64,000 nucleotides of DNA from contig UAVY01000001.1 in assembly GCA_900446925.1 (NCBI GenBank), forward strand, positions 558,001 through 622,000. The letters run 5' to 3'. Shown here piece after piece: positions 1-11,244 of this stretch. Each line of letters starts with the position of its first letter. The stretch's first letter is position 1. Made by a program: the position numbers and the translations under genes. A model generated the notes under the pieces. It ran no database searches and had not been told where the DNA came from. It was given only the letters and a program-made list of their open reading frames with translations. This DNA comes from Citrobacter koseri (GTDB taxonomy: Bacteria > Pseudomonadota > Gammaproteobacteria > Enterobacterales > Enterobacteriaceae).

Positions 1-165
1 CACAAAGTCATCATCGACTTTCGCTTCAATATCCACCAGCGTCTGATCGATACCGACCACCCATGACGCGCTGGTTTCATTTTCAGCCTGAATTTGTTGC
101 AACAGCGGGTCACGGGCATTAACGGGGAAATAGTGTTTGGATTTACGTTTACCGGGAAATTTCAT
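1..165 (-). CDS. gsk: Inosine-guanosine kinase, N-terminal fragment
   Basis: This is the first 55 codons of inosine-guanosine kinase, cut by the window edge. The enzyme phosphorylates inosine and guanosine in purine salvage in the cytoplasm. The protein begins MKFPGKRKSKHYFPVNARDP and continues through VVGIDQTLVDIEAKVDDDFV, which matches the N-terminus of the E. coli enzyme. The ATG at 163-165 is the only sensible start. It is divergent from aes, as in E. coli. The catalytic part lies outside the window, so only identity can be claimed. Confidence 0.9.
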   Translation of the reverse strand, partial: MKFPGKRKSKHYFPVNARDPLLQQIQAENETSASWVVGIDQTLVDIEAKVDDDFV

Positions 166-317
166 GATTGTGTTTACAGGTGGATAACTGAGCGGTGCAT
201 GGTAGCACATTCCCCCCTGCCCGCGCGACGAGGCGCGGAGTTTCAATATCGGACGGTGAGATCGCAGTTTATTGGCGATCGCTTTCTACAATGGAGGCAT
301 TTCACAAGGAGCGCGTT

Positions 318-1277
318 ATGAAGCCAGAAAACAAAATTCCCGTTATCGATCTTATTTCTGCGCAAATGAGGGCCGTCATCAACGTTCATCAGGCGGAGTT
401 GCCGCCGTGGCCTGCGGATGACATTGCGGCGCAGCGCCAGCACTACACCCGCGAGCGCCAGTTCTGGAACGCCGGGGCGCCGCAGATGGCAACGCGGACG
501 GCGGCGGTTCCCACACCCTACGGCGAGGTCGCCACGCGTCTGTATTATCCACAGCACAACAGCAGGGCAACGCTGTTTTATCTGCACGGCGGCGGATTTA
601 TTCTCGGCAATCTGGATACCCACGACCGCATTATGCGGCTGCTGGCGAGCTATACGCGGTGTACGGTCGTCGGCATCGACTATACGCTCTCTCCCGAGGC
701 GCGTTTCCCACAGGCGATTGAGGAGACCGTCGCGGCATGTCGGTTCTTTCATCAACGCGCCGATGAATACGCATTGAACATGGCGCAAATCGGTTTTGCC
801 GGGGATTCCGCAGGCGCTATGCTGGCGCTCGCCAGCGCGCTGTGGCTGCGCGATAAGCAGATTGTATGCGGGAACGTGATCGCCACGCTGCTGTGGTATG
901 GTCTCTACGGGTTACAGGATTCGCCCAGCCGCCGTTTATTTGGCGGGGAATGGGACGGCTTAACCCGTCAGGATCTGGAGAGGTATGAAAACGCCTATCT
1001 GCGTGATGAGCAGGATCGCGAATCCCCTTGGTATTGCCTGTTCAATAACGATCTGACCCGCAATGTGCCACCCTGCTTTATTGCCGGCGCGGAGTTCGAT
1101 CCGTTACTTGATGACAGCCGTCTGCTGCACCAGACGCTCCAGGCGCATAATCAGCCCAGTGAGTACCGGATGTACCCCGGCACGCTGCATGCCTTCCTGC
1201 ACTATTCACGCATGATGAAAATCGCGGACGATGCGCTACAGGATGGCGCGCGTTTCTTTATGGCGCAGTTAAAATAG
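318..1277 (+). CDS. aes: Acetyl esterase Aes
   Basis: Cytoplasmic acetyl esterase of the hormone-sensitive lipase family, active on short-chain acyl esters; in E. coli it also binds and inhibits MalT. The 319-residue product has the oxyanion-hole motif HGGGF near residue 92 and the nucleophile elbow GDSAG near residue 165. Downstream, DPLLDD and GTLHAF carry the expected catalytic Asp and His. The frame is open from 195, but the ATG at 318 is chosen because AAGGAG lies at 306-311 and the protein then starts MKPENK like its orthologues. It converges on hemH with a 2-base gap. Intact. Confidence 0.95.
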   Translation: MKPENKIPVIDLISAQMRAVINVHQAELPPWPADDIAAQRQHYTRERQFWNAGAPQMATRTAAVPTPYGEVATRLYYPQHNSRATLFYLHGGGFILGNLDTHDRIMRLLASYTRCTVVGIDYTLSPEARFPQAIEETVAACRFFHQRADEYALNMAQIGFAGDSAGAMLALASALWLRDKQIVCGNVIATLLWYGLYGLQDSPSRRLFGGEWDGLTRQDLERYENAYLRDEQDRESPWYCLFNNDLTRNVPPCFIAGAEFDPLLDDSRLLHQTLQAHNQPSEYRMYPGTLHAFLHYSRMMKIADDALQDGARFFMAQLK

Positions 1278-1279
1278 CC

Positions 1280-2252
<973 letters not shown>

Positions 2253-2333
2253 TTATTGATTCAAATTGTTGATAATTGTAGCGGAAAAGCGAGGAAGAAG
2301 AACTAATTGCTGTGAGAGGTAAGATGAGAATTT

Positions 2334-2360
2334 GCCCGATGGCGCTACGCTTATCGGGCA
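2334..2360. repeat. Single REP-like palindrome between adk and hemH
   Basis: GCCCGATGGCGCTACGCTTATCGGGC-type palindrome of the REP family lies in the 126-base gap between the adk stop and the hemH start. The arms GCCCGAT and ATCGGGC pair around GGCGCTACGCTT. REP hairpins in such positions usually stabilise upstream mRNA 3' ends. Confidence 0.7.
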
Positions 2361-2369
2361 ATTTACGGA

Positions 2370-3047
<678 letters not shown>

Positions 3048-3160
3048 TTAAAAAAGCGCTAAACGATACCACCATCACGCAATTCGCTCAAGGAAGGCGC
3101 CCTGCGCTGAAACGGTTAACGGAGGGAAAATGAAGAAAAAGAGAGGATAAAATAAAAAAT

Positions 3161-3243
3161 GCCCGATGGCGCTGCGCTTATCGGGCCTACATAAGCAACC
3201 TGCTCGTAGGCCGGATAAGCATTAGCGCCATCCGGCATGATGC
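3161..3243. repeat. BIME (paired REP palindromes) between htpG and adk
   Basis: Two inverted REP units, GCCCGATGGCGCTGCGCTTA and a second copy around TAGGCCGGATAAGC ending GCCATCCGGC, sit between the htpG stop and the adk start. This is the common extragenic palindrome family of E. coli and Salmonella. Confidence 0.85.
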
Positions 3244-3251
3244 GGTGCCGA

Positions 3252-5128
3252 TTAAGACACCAGCAACTGGTTCATACGACGGATAAACTGGTTCGGATCT
3301 TCCAGCGTACCGCGTTCGGCAAACAGCGCCTGATCCAACAGCAGCTCTACCCACTCGTTAAACTGCGCTTCGTCCTGGGTATCCGCCGTGCGTTTCACCA
3401 GTACGTGATCCGGGTTGAGTTCAAAGATGTATTTCACTTCCGGCACAGCCTGACCAGCAGCGGCAAACAGCTTCGCCATCTGGGTACTCATCTCGTCAGC
3501 GTCGGTGGTGACAATGGCCGGAGTATCGGTCAGACGATGCGTCAGACGCACCTCTTTCACACGATCGCCCAGCAGGGTTTTCACGCGCTCAACGAACGGC
3601 GTCAGCGCTTTTTCCGCTTCTTTTGCGCTTTCATCGACTTCATCCGCCAGTTTTTCCAGCGATTCGTCAACTTTAGATACGGACTGGAACGCCTTACCGT
3701 CGAACTCGGTCAGGTAATTCATCATCCACTCATCAATGCGATCGGAAAGCAGCAGCACTTCGATGCCTTTCTTACGCAGCAGCTCCAGGTGCGGGCTGCT
3801 CTTCGCCGCCGCGTAGCTGTCTGCCGTGATGTAGTAGATCTTCTCCTGCCCTTCTTTCATGCGGGAGATATAATCTTCCAGAGAGACGGTTTGTGCGGAA
3901 GAGTCCGTATGCGTTGAAGCAAAGCGCATCAGTTTCGCGATGGCTTCCTGGTTGGCATGATCTTCCGCCGGGCCTTCTTTCAGCACCAGACCAAACTGTT
4001 TCCAGAAGGTCTGGTATTTTTTCCGCATCGTCTTTCGCCAGTTTTTCCAGCATTTGCAGAACACGTTTGGTCAACGCGCTGCGCAGGTTGCGGGTAACGG
4101 TGCTGTCCTGAAGAATTTCGCGGGAAACGTTCAGCGGCAGATCGTTGGAATCAATCAGACCACGCACGAAGCGCAGATAGTTCGGCATAAACTGCTCGGC
4201 GTCGTCCATGATAAAGACGCGCTGTACGTACAGTTTCAGCCCATGTTTGTGATCGCGGTTCCACATATCCCACGGCGCCTGAGACGGGATGTACAGCAGG
4301 CTGGTGTACTCCTGCTTACCTTCCACGCGGTTGTGGCTCCAGGTCAGCGGGTCGGTGAAGTCGTGAGCAATGTGCTTGTAGAACTCGTTATACTCGTCGT
4401 CTTTGATTTCTGACTTGTTACGCGTCCACAGCGCCTGCGCCTTGTTGATTTTCTCCCAGGAGACGATCGTTTCACCGTCTTTTTCTTCCTGTTTTTCAAT
4501 CTCTACCGGCAATGCGATATGGTCGGAATATTTGCTGATGATGGAGCGTACGCGCCAGTCATCAAGGAACTCGTCTTCGCCTTCACGCAGGTGCAGGGTG
4601 ATTTCCGTACCGCGATCGTCTTTAGTGATATCCGCAACGGTGTACTCACCTTCGCCCGCCGATTCCCAGAACACGCCATTTTCCGGCTTATCGCCCGCCG
4701 CGCGGGTACGCACGGTCACTTTATCCGCGACGATAAACGCAGAGTAGAAGCCGACCCCGAACTGGCCGATCAACTGGCTGTCTTTCGCCTGATCGGAACC
4801 CATTGATTCGAGGAAAGATTTAGTGCCGGATTTCGCAAATGGTCCCCAGATGATCGATAACGTCATCACGGTTCATCCCCACGCCATTATCGGCGATGGT
4901 CAGCGTACGCTTATCTTTATCGAAGGAGACACGCACGCGCAGCTCGCCGTCGCCTTCATACAGATCCGGGTTCGACAGCGCGCGAAAACGCAGCTTGTCC
5001 GCCGCATCTGAGGCGTTAGAGATAAGCTCACGCAGGAAAATTTCTTTATTGGAGTACAGAGAATGGATCATCAGGTGCAGAAGCTGTTTTACTTCTGACT
5101 GAAAACCACGAGTTTCTTGTCCTTTCAT
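3252..5128 (-). CDS. htpG: Chaperone HtpG (Hsp90), two frameshifts
   Basis: Cytosolic Hsp90 chaperone with a GHKL-type ATPase domain. The start [17 protein letters not shown] and the ATP-site segments [14 protein letters not shown] and DNGVGMN lie in the first 102 codons. The frame breaks near 4840 (ATTTGCG for ATTGCG) and near 4028 (six A residues for five). Both are one-base insertions, and removing them gives 624 residues, exactly the family length. The middle domain ends near [14 protein letters not shown], and the C-terminal dimerisation domain ends [10 protein letters not shown] heat-shock promoter lies directly upstream. Both breaks are judged sequencing errors. Confidence 0.94.
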
Positions 5129-5181
5129 TGGATAAATACCTCAACAATGCCATTTACAAGGTCAAAATTGCGTTGAGGGAG

Positions 5182-5209
5182 AGATGGGGACGGGAAATGA
5201 GTTTTCAAG
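5182..5209 (-). promoter_or_regulatory. Sigma-32 heat-shock promoter of htpG
   Basis: On the minus strand the -35 element CTTGAAA (5203-5209) and -10 element CCCCATCT (5182-5189) are separated by 13 bases. This fits the RpoH consensus closely and lies about 55 bases before the htpG start. The same arrangement is known for E. coli htpG. Confidence 0.88.
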
Positions 5210-5210
5210 C

Positions 5211-5232
5211 GGGAGAACGCGAATGTTCTCCC
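5211..5232 (-). terminator. Hairpin after recR, adjoining the htpG promoter
   Basis: Perfect 8-base arms GGGAGAAC and GTTCTCCC around a 6-base loop, starting 8 bases after the repaired recR stop. There is no T-run, because the -35 element of htpG starts at once. It may be a weak terminator or mRNA 3' end. Confidence 0.5.
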
Positions 5233-5239
5233 CGTTTGA

Positions 5240-6210
<971 letters not shown>

Positions 6211-6216
6211 TTACGA

Positions 6217-8141
6217 TCAAATGGGGCGAATACTCTCTTCATCCAGATCCGCGTCAAAGAATCGACGCAGCGTCTGAATGTTGTTATCCGCGATAATCGA
6301 CTCACGCGCCTGCGCAAGTTTCTCTTCATAAATCGCCTGACGCCACTCCAGCGGCGTTCGCACCGCCGGATTATCATCTTCAACGATGGTCAGTTCAACT
6401 GTCGTTCCCGTCAGGCGCTCAATGCTTCTGCAGCTTTTGCTGCGCGCCAGTGGAGTTAAGGTGTCGCTGCGTGGAACGCAGATGCAGGCAAATGGTATTG
6501 CCGTTCTCCTCTTTCCAGGCGTTTAACGCCACCTGTTCCACCAACTTCGGCAGGGAGAGCTGGCTAATTTGTGCCGCCCACGGATCGCGTTCAGTCGCTT
6601 CCGCGGCCAGTTTGGTCGCCAGTTCCGGTGTTTTTTCATGCTCCAGCGCCTTTTTCAGCGCTTTCGGCGTGGCCACAACCTCTTTTACTTCCACCACCGG
6701 ATTGGTCGCCTTCCAGCGGTAGGCTTCTTTCTTCGTCGGCGTCTGTTCCAGCGCAGACGGCGCCGGACGCGCCTGAACGCGTTCAGAGACAGAGGCTAAT
6801 CTTTCCAGCGCAGCGTTATTTACCGGCCGCGCGCGGGAAGCGGCTGCCGGTTCACTCTTTTTTGTTTTGGTTGCTCCCTGAGCACGCTGAAGCTGGTTGC
6901 GCGCCGCCAGCACCTGGCTGGTGGCATCTGGCAACGGCACCTCCTGGCGTACCGGAGCGGATTGTTGCGAAGGCACCTGCGTCGGCGTCATCACCGCCGT
7001 TGGCGCGACCGGCGCAAAAGATTGCTGCGGTCTTTCCGGTTCCGACAGCGGCATACGTGGGTGGAATGCCAGCGCGCGTAATAGCGTCATTTCAACGCCC
7101 ATCCGTCTGTCCGGCGCGTAAGGCAGCTCTTTGCGGCCAATCAACAGCGTCTGGTAATAGAGCTGTATGTCCGCTGGCGGCACGGTTCGCGCCAGTTCAC
7201 GCATGCGCTGCTCAATCGCCGCCATATCGTTACCCAGCGCGGCAGGCGACAGCTGCACCATCGCAATGCGGTGCAACAGCCCCAGCATTTCGACCAGCAG
7301 CGCTTCCCACTCAATACCGCGCGCGGCGGCATCATTCACCAGCGACATCACGCGCTCGCCATTGGCGGCAACCACCGCCTCGACCAGCGAAAGCGCCTGG
7401 TCATCATCCAGCGTGCCGAGCATCGCGCTCACCGCCAGGGTGGAGACCTGCCCGTCACCGCTGGCGATCGCCTGGTCGGTCAGGCTGAGCGCATCGCGCA
7501 GGCTGCCGTCCGCTGCGCGGGAGAGCAGTTGCAGCGCGCGCGGCTCATGCGCGATATGTTCTGCGTTAAGGATATGCTCAAGCTGATGGCGAATTTGTTC
7601 GACATCCAGCGCCTTGAGATGGAATTGCAGGCAGCGCGACAAAATCGTCACCGGCAGCTTCTGCGGATCGGTGGTCGCCAGCAGAAACTTAACGTGCGCG
7701 GGCGGTTCTTCGAGCGTTTTTAAGCAACGCGTTGAAGCTGTGCCGCGAGAGCATATGCACTTCGTCGATCAGATAGACCTTAAAGCGGCCGCGCGCGGGC
7801 GCGTACTGGACGTTGTCCAGCAGGTCGCGGGTATCTTCCACTTTGGTGCGCGACGCGGCGTCGATCTCAATCAGATCGACAAAACGCCCCTGCTCGATTT
7901 CCCGGCAGTTGTCACATACGCCGCACGGCGTGGCGGTGATGCCGGTTTCACAGTTCAGTCCCTTCGCCAGCAGACGGGCGATGGAGGTTTTACCGACGCC
8001 ACGGGTGCCGGAAAAAAGATATGCGTGATGAATACGCCCTAACGACAAGCCGTTCGCCAGTGCGGTCAGCACATGTTCCTGGCCGACGACGTCAGCAAAG
8101 GTTTGTGGGCGCCATTTTCGGGCTAAGACCTGATAACTCAT
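6217..8141 (-). CDS. dnaX: DNA polymerase III subunits tau and gamma (three frameshifts)
   Basis: Clamp-loader ATPase of the replicative polymerase. The start MSYQVLARKWRPQTFADVVGQ is followed by Walker A GTRGVGKT near residue 45, zinc-binding cysteines in CGVCDNC, and Walker B LIDEVHML. Errors: an extra A near 7722 (LLK then TLEEPP is recovered), a missing G near 6431 (QQKLAEAL recovered) and a missing C near 6415. Repair gives about 641 residues ending DEESIRPI. The gene is essential, so the breaks are artefacts. An internal programmed slip site that makes gamma is listed separately and is distinct from these errors. First gene of dnaX-ybaB-recR. Confidence 0.94.
6852..6890 (-). promoter_or_regulatory. 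Programmed -1 frameshift signal for DnaX gamma
   Basis: The slippery heptamer AAAAAAG lies at 6857-6863 (minus strand). About ten bases upstream is the Shine-Dalgarno-like stimulator AGGGAG (within 6874-6882). Slipping back one base reads AAA AAA GAG TGA, so gamma would stop at 6852. Just downstream, CCGGCAGCCGC and GCGGCCGG can pair as the stimulatory stem. All three elements match the known E. coli dnaX signal; the codon before the heptamer is ACA-type instead of GCA-type. Confidence 0.85.
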
Positions 8142-8190
8142 TGGCTGGCTCTGAAACGCTGGAAGGTGGATTCATGGGGGGGAATGCTAA

Positions 8191-8219
8191 CACAACCTCG
8201 CAAATACAGCGAGGTTGTG
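8191..8219. repeat. Perfect 11-base inverted repeat between apt and dnaX
   Basis: Arms CACAACCTCGC (8191-8201) and GCGAGGTTGTG (8209-8219) flank a 7-base loop. It lies 50 bases before the dnaX start, in the apt-dnaX gap, and has no T-run on either side. Function unknown; candidates are a transcript end or a small repeat element. Confidence 0.6.
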
Positions 8220-8267
8220 AGGCTTTATTCGCGACGCTCACCCTTTTGAGCCGCCGCAAGCGGCGTT

Positions 8268-8287
8268 CAAAACGCAAATGCGTTTTG
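8268..8287. repeat. Perfect 9-base inverted repeat downstream of apt
   Basis: CAAAACGCA and TGCGTTTTG arms with a 2-base spacer, preceded by a second short palindrome GCCGCCGCAAGCGGC-like at about 8250-8264. On the minus strand these lie 45-90 bases after the apt stop, where a transcript end is expected. Confidence 0.5.
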
Positions 8288-8331
8288 TCGGGCACTGGCC
8301 GGAACCAAAGTGGCGAATAAGCTAGCCTGAA

Positions 8332-8883
8332 TCAGTGCCCCGGGAAGGGAACCAGGCTATAACAGGTAATCCCCTGTTTTGCCAGACGCTGCTCACCACC
8401 CAGATCGAACAGATTGATGATGAAAGCGGCATCGGTCACTTCCCCACCCAGACGACGGATCAGCTTCACAGTCGCTTCGATTGTGCCGCCGGTCGCCAGG
8501 AGATCGTCCACCACCAGCACTTTATCGCCCGGTTTGATGGCATCAACGTGGATTTCCAGCTGATCGGTGCCGTACTCAAGCTCATAGCTTTCAGCGATCG
8601 TTTCACGCGGCAGTTTGCGCGGTTTACGCACCGGAACAAACCCGACGCCCAGGCCCAGCGCGACCGGCGCGCCAAACAGGAAGCCACGCGCTTCGGTGCC
8701 GACAACTTTGGTGATGCCTGCATTTTTGTATCGTTCAACCAGCAACTCAATGCTGAGCGCATAGGCTTTCGGGTCTTCCAGCAAGCTGGTGACATCACGG
8801 AAAAGAATGCCCGGTTTCGGGTAGTCGTGAATGCTTTTAATGCTATTTTTGAGAAACTCAAGCTGCTGTGCAGTCGCGGTCAT
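8332..8883 (-). CDS. apt: Adenine phosphoribosyltransferase
   Basis: Converts adenine and PRPP to AMP in purine salvage, in the cytoplasm. The 183-residue product has the PRPP-binding loop [13 protein letters not shown] near residue 125 and the N-terminal [14 protein letters not shown] segment typical of Apt. The ATG at 8881-8883 gives the conserved [30 protein letters not shown] start. Intact. It is upstream of dnaX on the same strand with a 190-base gap holding inverted repeats. Confidence 0.96.
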   Translation of the reverse strand: MTATAQQLEFLKNSIKSIHDYPKPGILFRDVTSLLEDPKAYALSIELLVERYKNAGITKVVGTEARGFLFGAPVALGLGVGFVPVRKPRKLPRETIAESYELEYGTDQLEIHVDAIKPGDKVLVVDDLLATGGTIEATVKLIRRLGGEVTDAAFIINLFDLGGEQRLAKQGITCYSLVPFPGH

Positions 8884-9033
8884 GGATATATGCCTGCTAT
8901 TACGGTGTTACTCACGGCGCGAATTAAGGGGGTCAAAGTAACGATTGTTTAACCTTTAACCGTCTGCGCCTGTGCTCGAAAACGGTCGAATTTACTGGCT
9001 GCGTAAGACAATTGCAACAGCGATTATTGCGCT

Positions 9034-9411
9034 TCAGTGCTTTTGTTGCTTTTCATCAATCACCGGTATCCGCCACATAAAAATCAACAGGCAGGCCAGG
9101 ATCGCCAGCAGCAGTATTCGTACCCACATCATATGCACCAGCCAAAGCGAGATACCGAATGTAATCAATATCAACGCAATAGCGCGCGGTTTCGCCCCCG
9201 GCGGCATCGCGCGATGCTTTTGCCAGTGACGCAAATAGCCGCCAAACCAGGAGCGGTAAAGCAGCCAGTCATGAAAGCGCGGCGACGAACGGGCAAAACA
9301 CCAGGCCGCCAGTAAAATAAACGGCGTAGTAGGCAATAGCGGCAACACGACGCCCAGCGTCCCTAACACTACCGCCAGCCAGCCAATGATGATTAAAATA
9401 GTACGTTTCAT
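9034..9411 (-). CDS. ybaN: Inner-membrane protein YbaN (DUF454)
   Basis: Small integral inner-membrane protein of unknown function, DUF454 family. The 125-residue product has hydrophobic segments at about residues 3-35 and 75-115. A loop rich in aromatic and basic residues lies between them (SPRFHDWLLYRSWFGGYLRHWQKH). The frame is open to 9429, but the ATG at 9409-9411 gives MKRTILIIIGWLAVVLG, matching the E. coli start and length. It is divergent from priC with 69 bases between. Confidence 0.9.
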   Translation of the reverse strand: MKRTILIIIGWLAVVLGTLGVVLPLLPTTPFILLAAWCFARSSPRFHDWLLYRSWFGGYLRHWQKHRAMPPGAKPRAIALILITFGISLWLVHMMWVRILLLAILACLLIFMWRIPVIDEKQQKH

Positions 9412-9480
9412 AATGACAGTACGTAGCACACAAGGCTGCTACTGTAGCATAACAGTTATCATTTTCATCGGAGTGTTACA

Positions 9481-10008
9481 TTGAAAACCGCCATGCTGTT
9501 ACACAGGCTGGAAAGCCAGCTCGCCAGTCTGCGCCAGCAGAGCGCGCCGCTGGCACAGCATGCGACGCTCAGCGCACGCTTTGACAGGCATCTTTTTCGC
9601 ACCCGCAGCACGCTATTGAAGGTGTATCTGGATGAAGCCGGAACCAACCTTGACGCGTTGCGCCATGCGGTTGAACAACAGACGCTGCCGCAGATTGCCT
9701 GGCTGGCGGAACGCCTGGTTTCACAGATTGAGGCGATAACACGAGAAACCGCGACCTGGTCGCTCAGGGAGTGGGACAGCGCCTCCCCGGGGCTGGCGCG
9801 CTGGCAACGTAAACGCGTAAAGCATCAGGAGTTTGAGCGTCGTCTGCTGGAAATGACCGAGGAGCGTAAAGCCCGTCTGGCGCAGGTCACCGGCTTCACC
9901 GAACAGCAGGCGCTGCACCGGGAAATCGAGGCGTTTGAAGGCCGTCTGGCGCGCTGTCGTCATGCGCTGGAAAAAATAGAGCGCGTACTGGCGCGCCTGA
10001 CCCGTTAA
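9481..10008 (+). CDS. priC: Primosomal replication protein N'' (PriC)
   Basis: PriC restarts stalled replication forks by remodelling SSB and loading DnaB. The 175-residue product is arginine- and leucine-rich and almost wholly helical, with conserved segments [20 protein letters not shown] and [13 protein letters not shown]. The start is a TTG at 9481, chosen because a purine-rich ATCGGAG lies at 9468-9474 and the length then equals E. coli PriC. ybaM follows after 14 bases, so the two are probably co-transcribed. Confidence 0.93.
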   Translation: MKTAMLLHRLESQLASLRQQSAPLAQHATLSARFDRHLFRTRSTLLKVYLDEAGTNLDALRHAVEQQTLPQIAWLAERLVSQIEAITRETATWSLREWDSASPGLARWQRKRVKHQEFERRLLEMTEERKARLAQVTGFTEQQALHREIEAFEGRLARCRHALEKIERVLARLTR

Positions 10009-10022
10009 CCACTGGAGAAAAT

Positions 10023-10190
10023 ATGTCGCTTGAGAATGCCCCGGACGACGTCAAACTGGCCGTCGATCTGATCGTCCTGCTTGAAGAGAATCAGCTGCCC
10101 GCGCAAACCGTGCTACGCGCGCTGGAAATTGTGAAGCGTGATTATGAAAACAAACTAAAAAACGCGGAAGACGCCTCGCAAAGCGATTAA
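10023..10190 (+). CDS. ybaM: Small DUF2496 protein YbaM (RsmS)
   Basis: A 55-residue acidic protein starting [20 protein letters not shown] and containing [15 protein letters not shown]. It matches the E. coli DUF2496 protein YbaM, also called RsmS in pectobacteria. Its molecular role is not settled. It lies 14 bases after priC, preceded by GGAG at 10013-10016, so the pair looks like one transcript. Confidence 0.88.
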   Translation: MSLENAPDDVKLAVDLIVLLEENQLPAQTVLRALEIVKRDYENKLKNAEDASQSD

Positions 10191-10217
10191 AAGGGAGCTG
10201 GTGCGTCCCCACCGTCA

Positions 10218-11208
10218 ATGTCAGAGTCTGCGTCGGGACACAATGACGACGGACAGTTCATGGAACGACTTTCAACCACGCCGCATGATGCGGTATTTCG
10301 GCAACTGCTGACGCAAAAAGCGATCGCGCGGGATTTTTTACAGATCCATTTACCTGACACCTTTCTTCGCATCTGCAATCTGGATTCCCTGACGCTGGAG
10401 TCAGGAAGTTTTGTCGAAGAGAACTTACGGGCCAGCTATTCAGACATCCTCTATTCCCTGCAAACTACGCATGGACCAGGCTACGTTTATGCGCTGATTG
10501 AGCATCAAAGCAAACCCGATAAATTCATGGCGTTTCGCCTGATGCGCTATGCCATCGCCGCCATGCAGCGGCATCTTGATGCCGGGCACGACACGCTGCC
10601 GTTAGTGGTTCCCTTACTGTTCTACCACGGGTCAATTAGCCCGTGGCCCTACAGCCTGAACTGGCAGAATATGTTTTGTGAGCCCGCGCTTGCCAATAGC
10701 CTTTACAGCAATGAATTTGCGCTGGTAGACCTGACCGTAATGCCGGATAATCAGATCATGCGGCATCGGCGAATGGCGATGCTGGAGCTACTGCAAAAGC
10801 ATATACGCCGACGCGATCTGGCCGAATTACAGGATCAATTAATCACGCTATTAACGCAGGAACACCTTACCCGTAGCCAAATCAGCGTGCTGATACACTA
10901 TATGTTGCAGGTTGGGAATACCACGGACCCCGGCGCGTTGATCCGCAAACTGGCCAGCTGCGCCCCCCAGTATAAGGAGCAACTGATGAGCATTGCCGAA
11001 TGGCTGGAAGAGAAAGGCAGAGCAGACGGACTGCAAAAAGGAATGCAACAGGGAATGCAGCAAGGACGGCAAAAGGGCTTAGAAGAAGGTCGTCAGGCCG
11101 AAGCGCGCAGCATCGCTCTCAAAATGCTCGACAGCGGTCTGGCCCCCCGACCTGATCACCCACCTAACCGGACTCTCGCCAGAAGAGCTGTCTGCGCTCT
11201 CCCATTAG
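10218..11208 (+). CDS. Rpn-family recombination-promoting nuclease/transposase-like protein (one frameshift)
   Basis: PD-(D/E)XK nuclease of the transposase_31/Rpn family, related to E. coli RpnA-E, which promote RecA-independent recombination. Seen here: the N-terminal HDAVFRQLLTQKAIARDFLQIHLP, then YSDILYSL and the core motif ALIEHQS with the E-x-Q signature near residues 88-100. The C-terminal tail is glycine/glutamine-rich (LQKGMQQGMQQGRQKGLEEG). Near 11144 six C residues stand for five; removing one gives the ending DLITHLTGLSPEELSALSH and a stop at 11206-11208. Two starts are possible, 10218 (GGGAG 20 bases upstream) and 10260. No inverted repeats or target duplication are evident, so it is not an insertion sequence. 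Confidence 0.83.
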
Positions 11209-11244
11209 AGGCACTCAGGGCGGCCTGGCCGCCCTGAACAGGGC

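Noticed and set aside
3252..5128. Programmed frameshifting in htpG or other broken genes
   Set aside because: Break sites lack consistent slippery heptamers and stimulators, and need insertions at different bases; only the dnaX heptamer has the full set of signals.
10218..11208. Complete insertion sequence
   Set aside because: Despite the transposase_31 relationship, no terminal inverted repeats or target-site duplication flank the gene, and it fits the solitary Rpn family.
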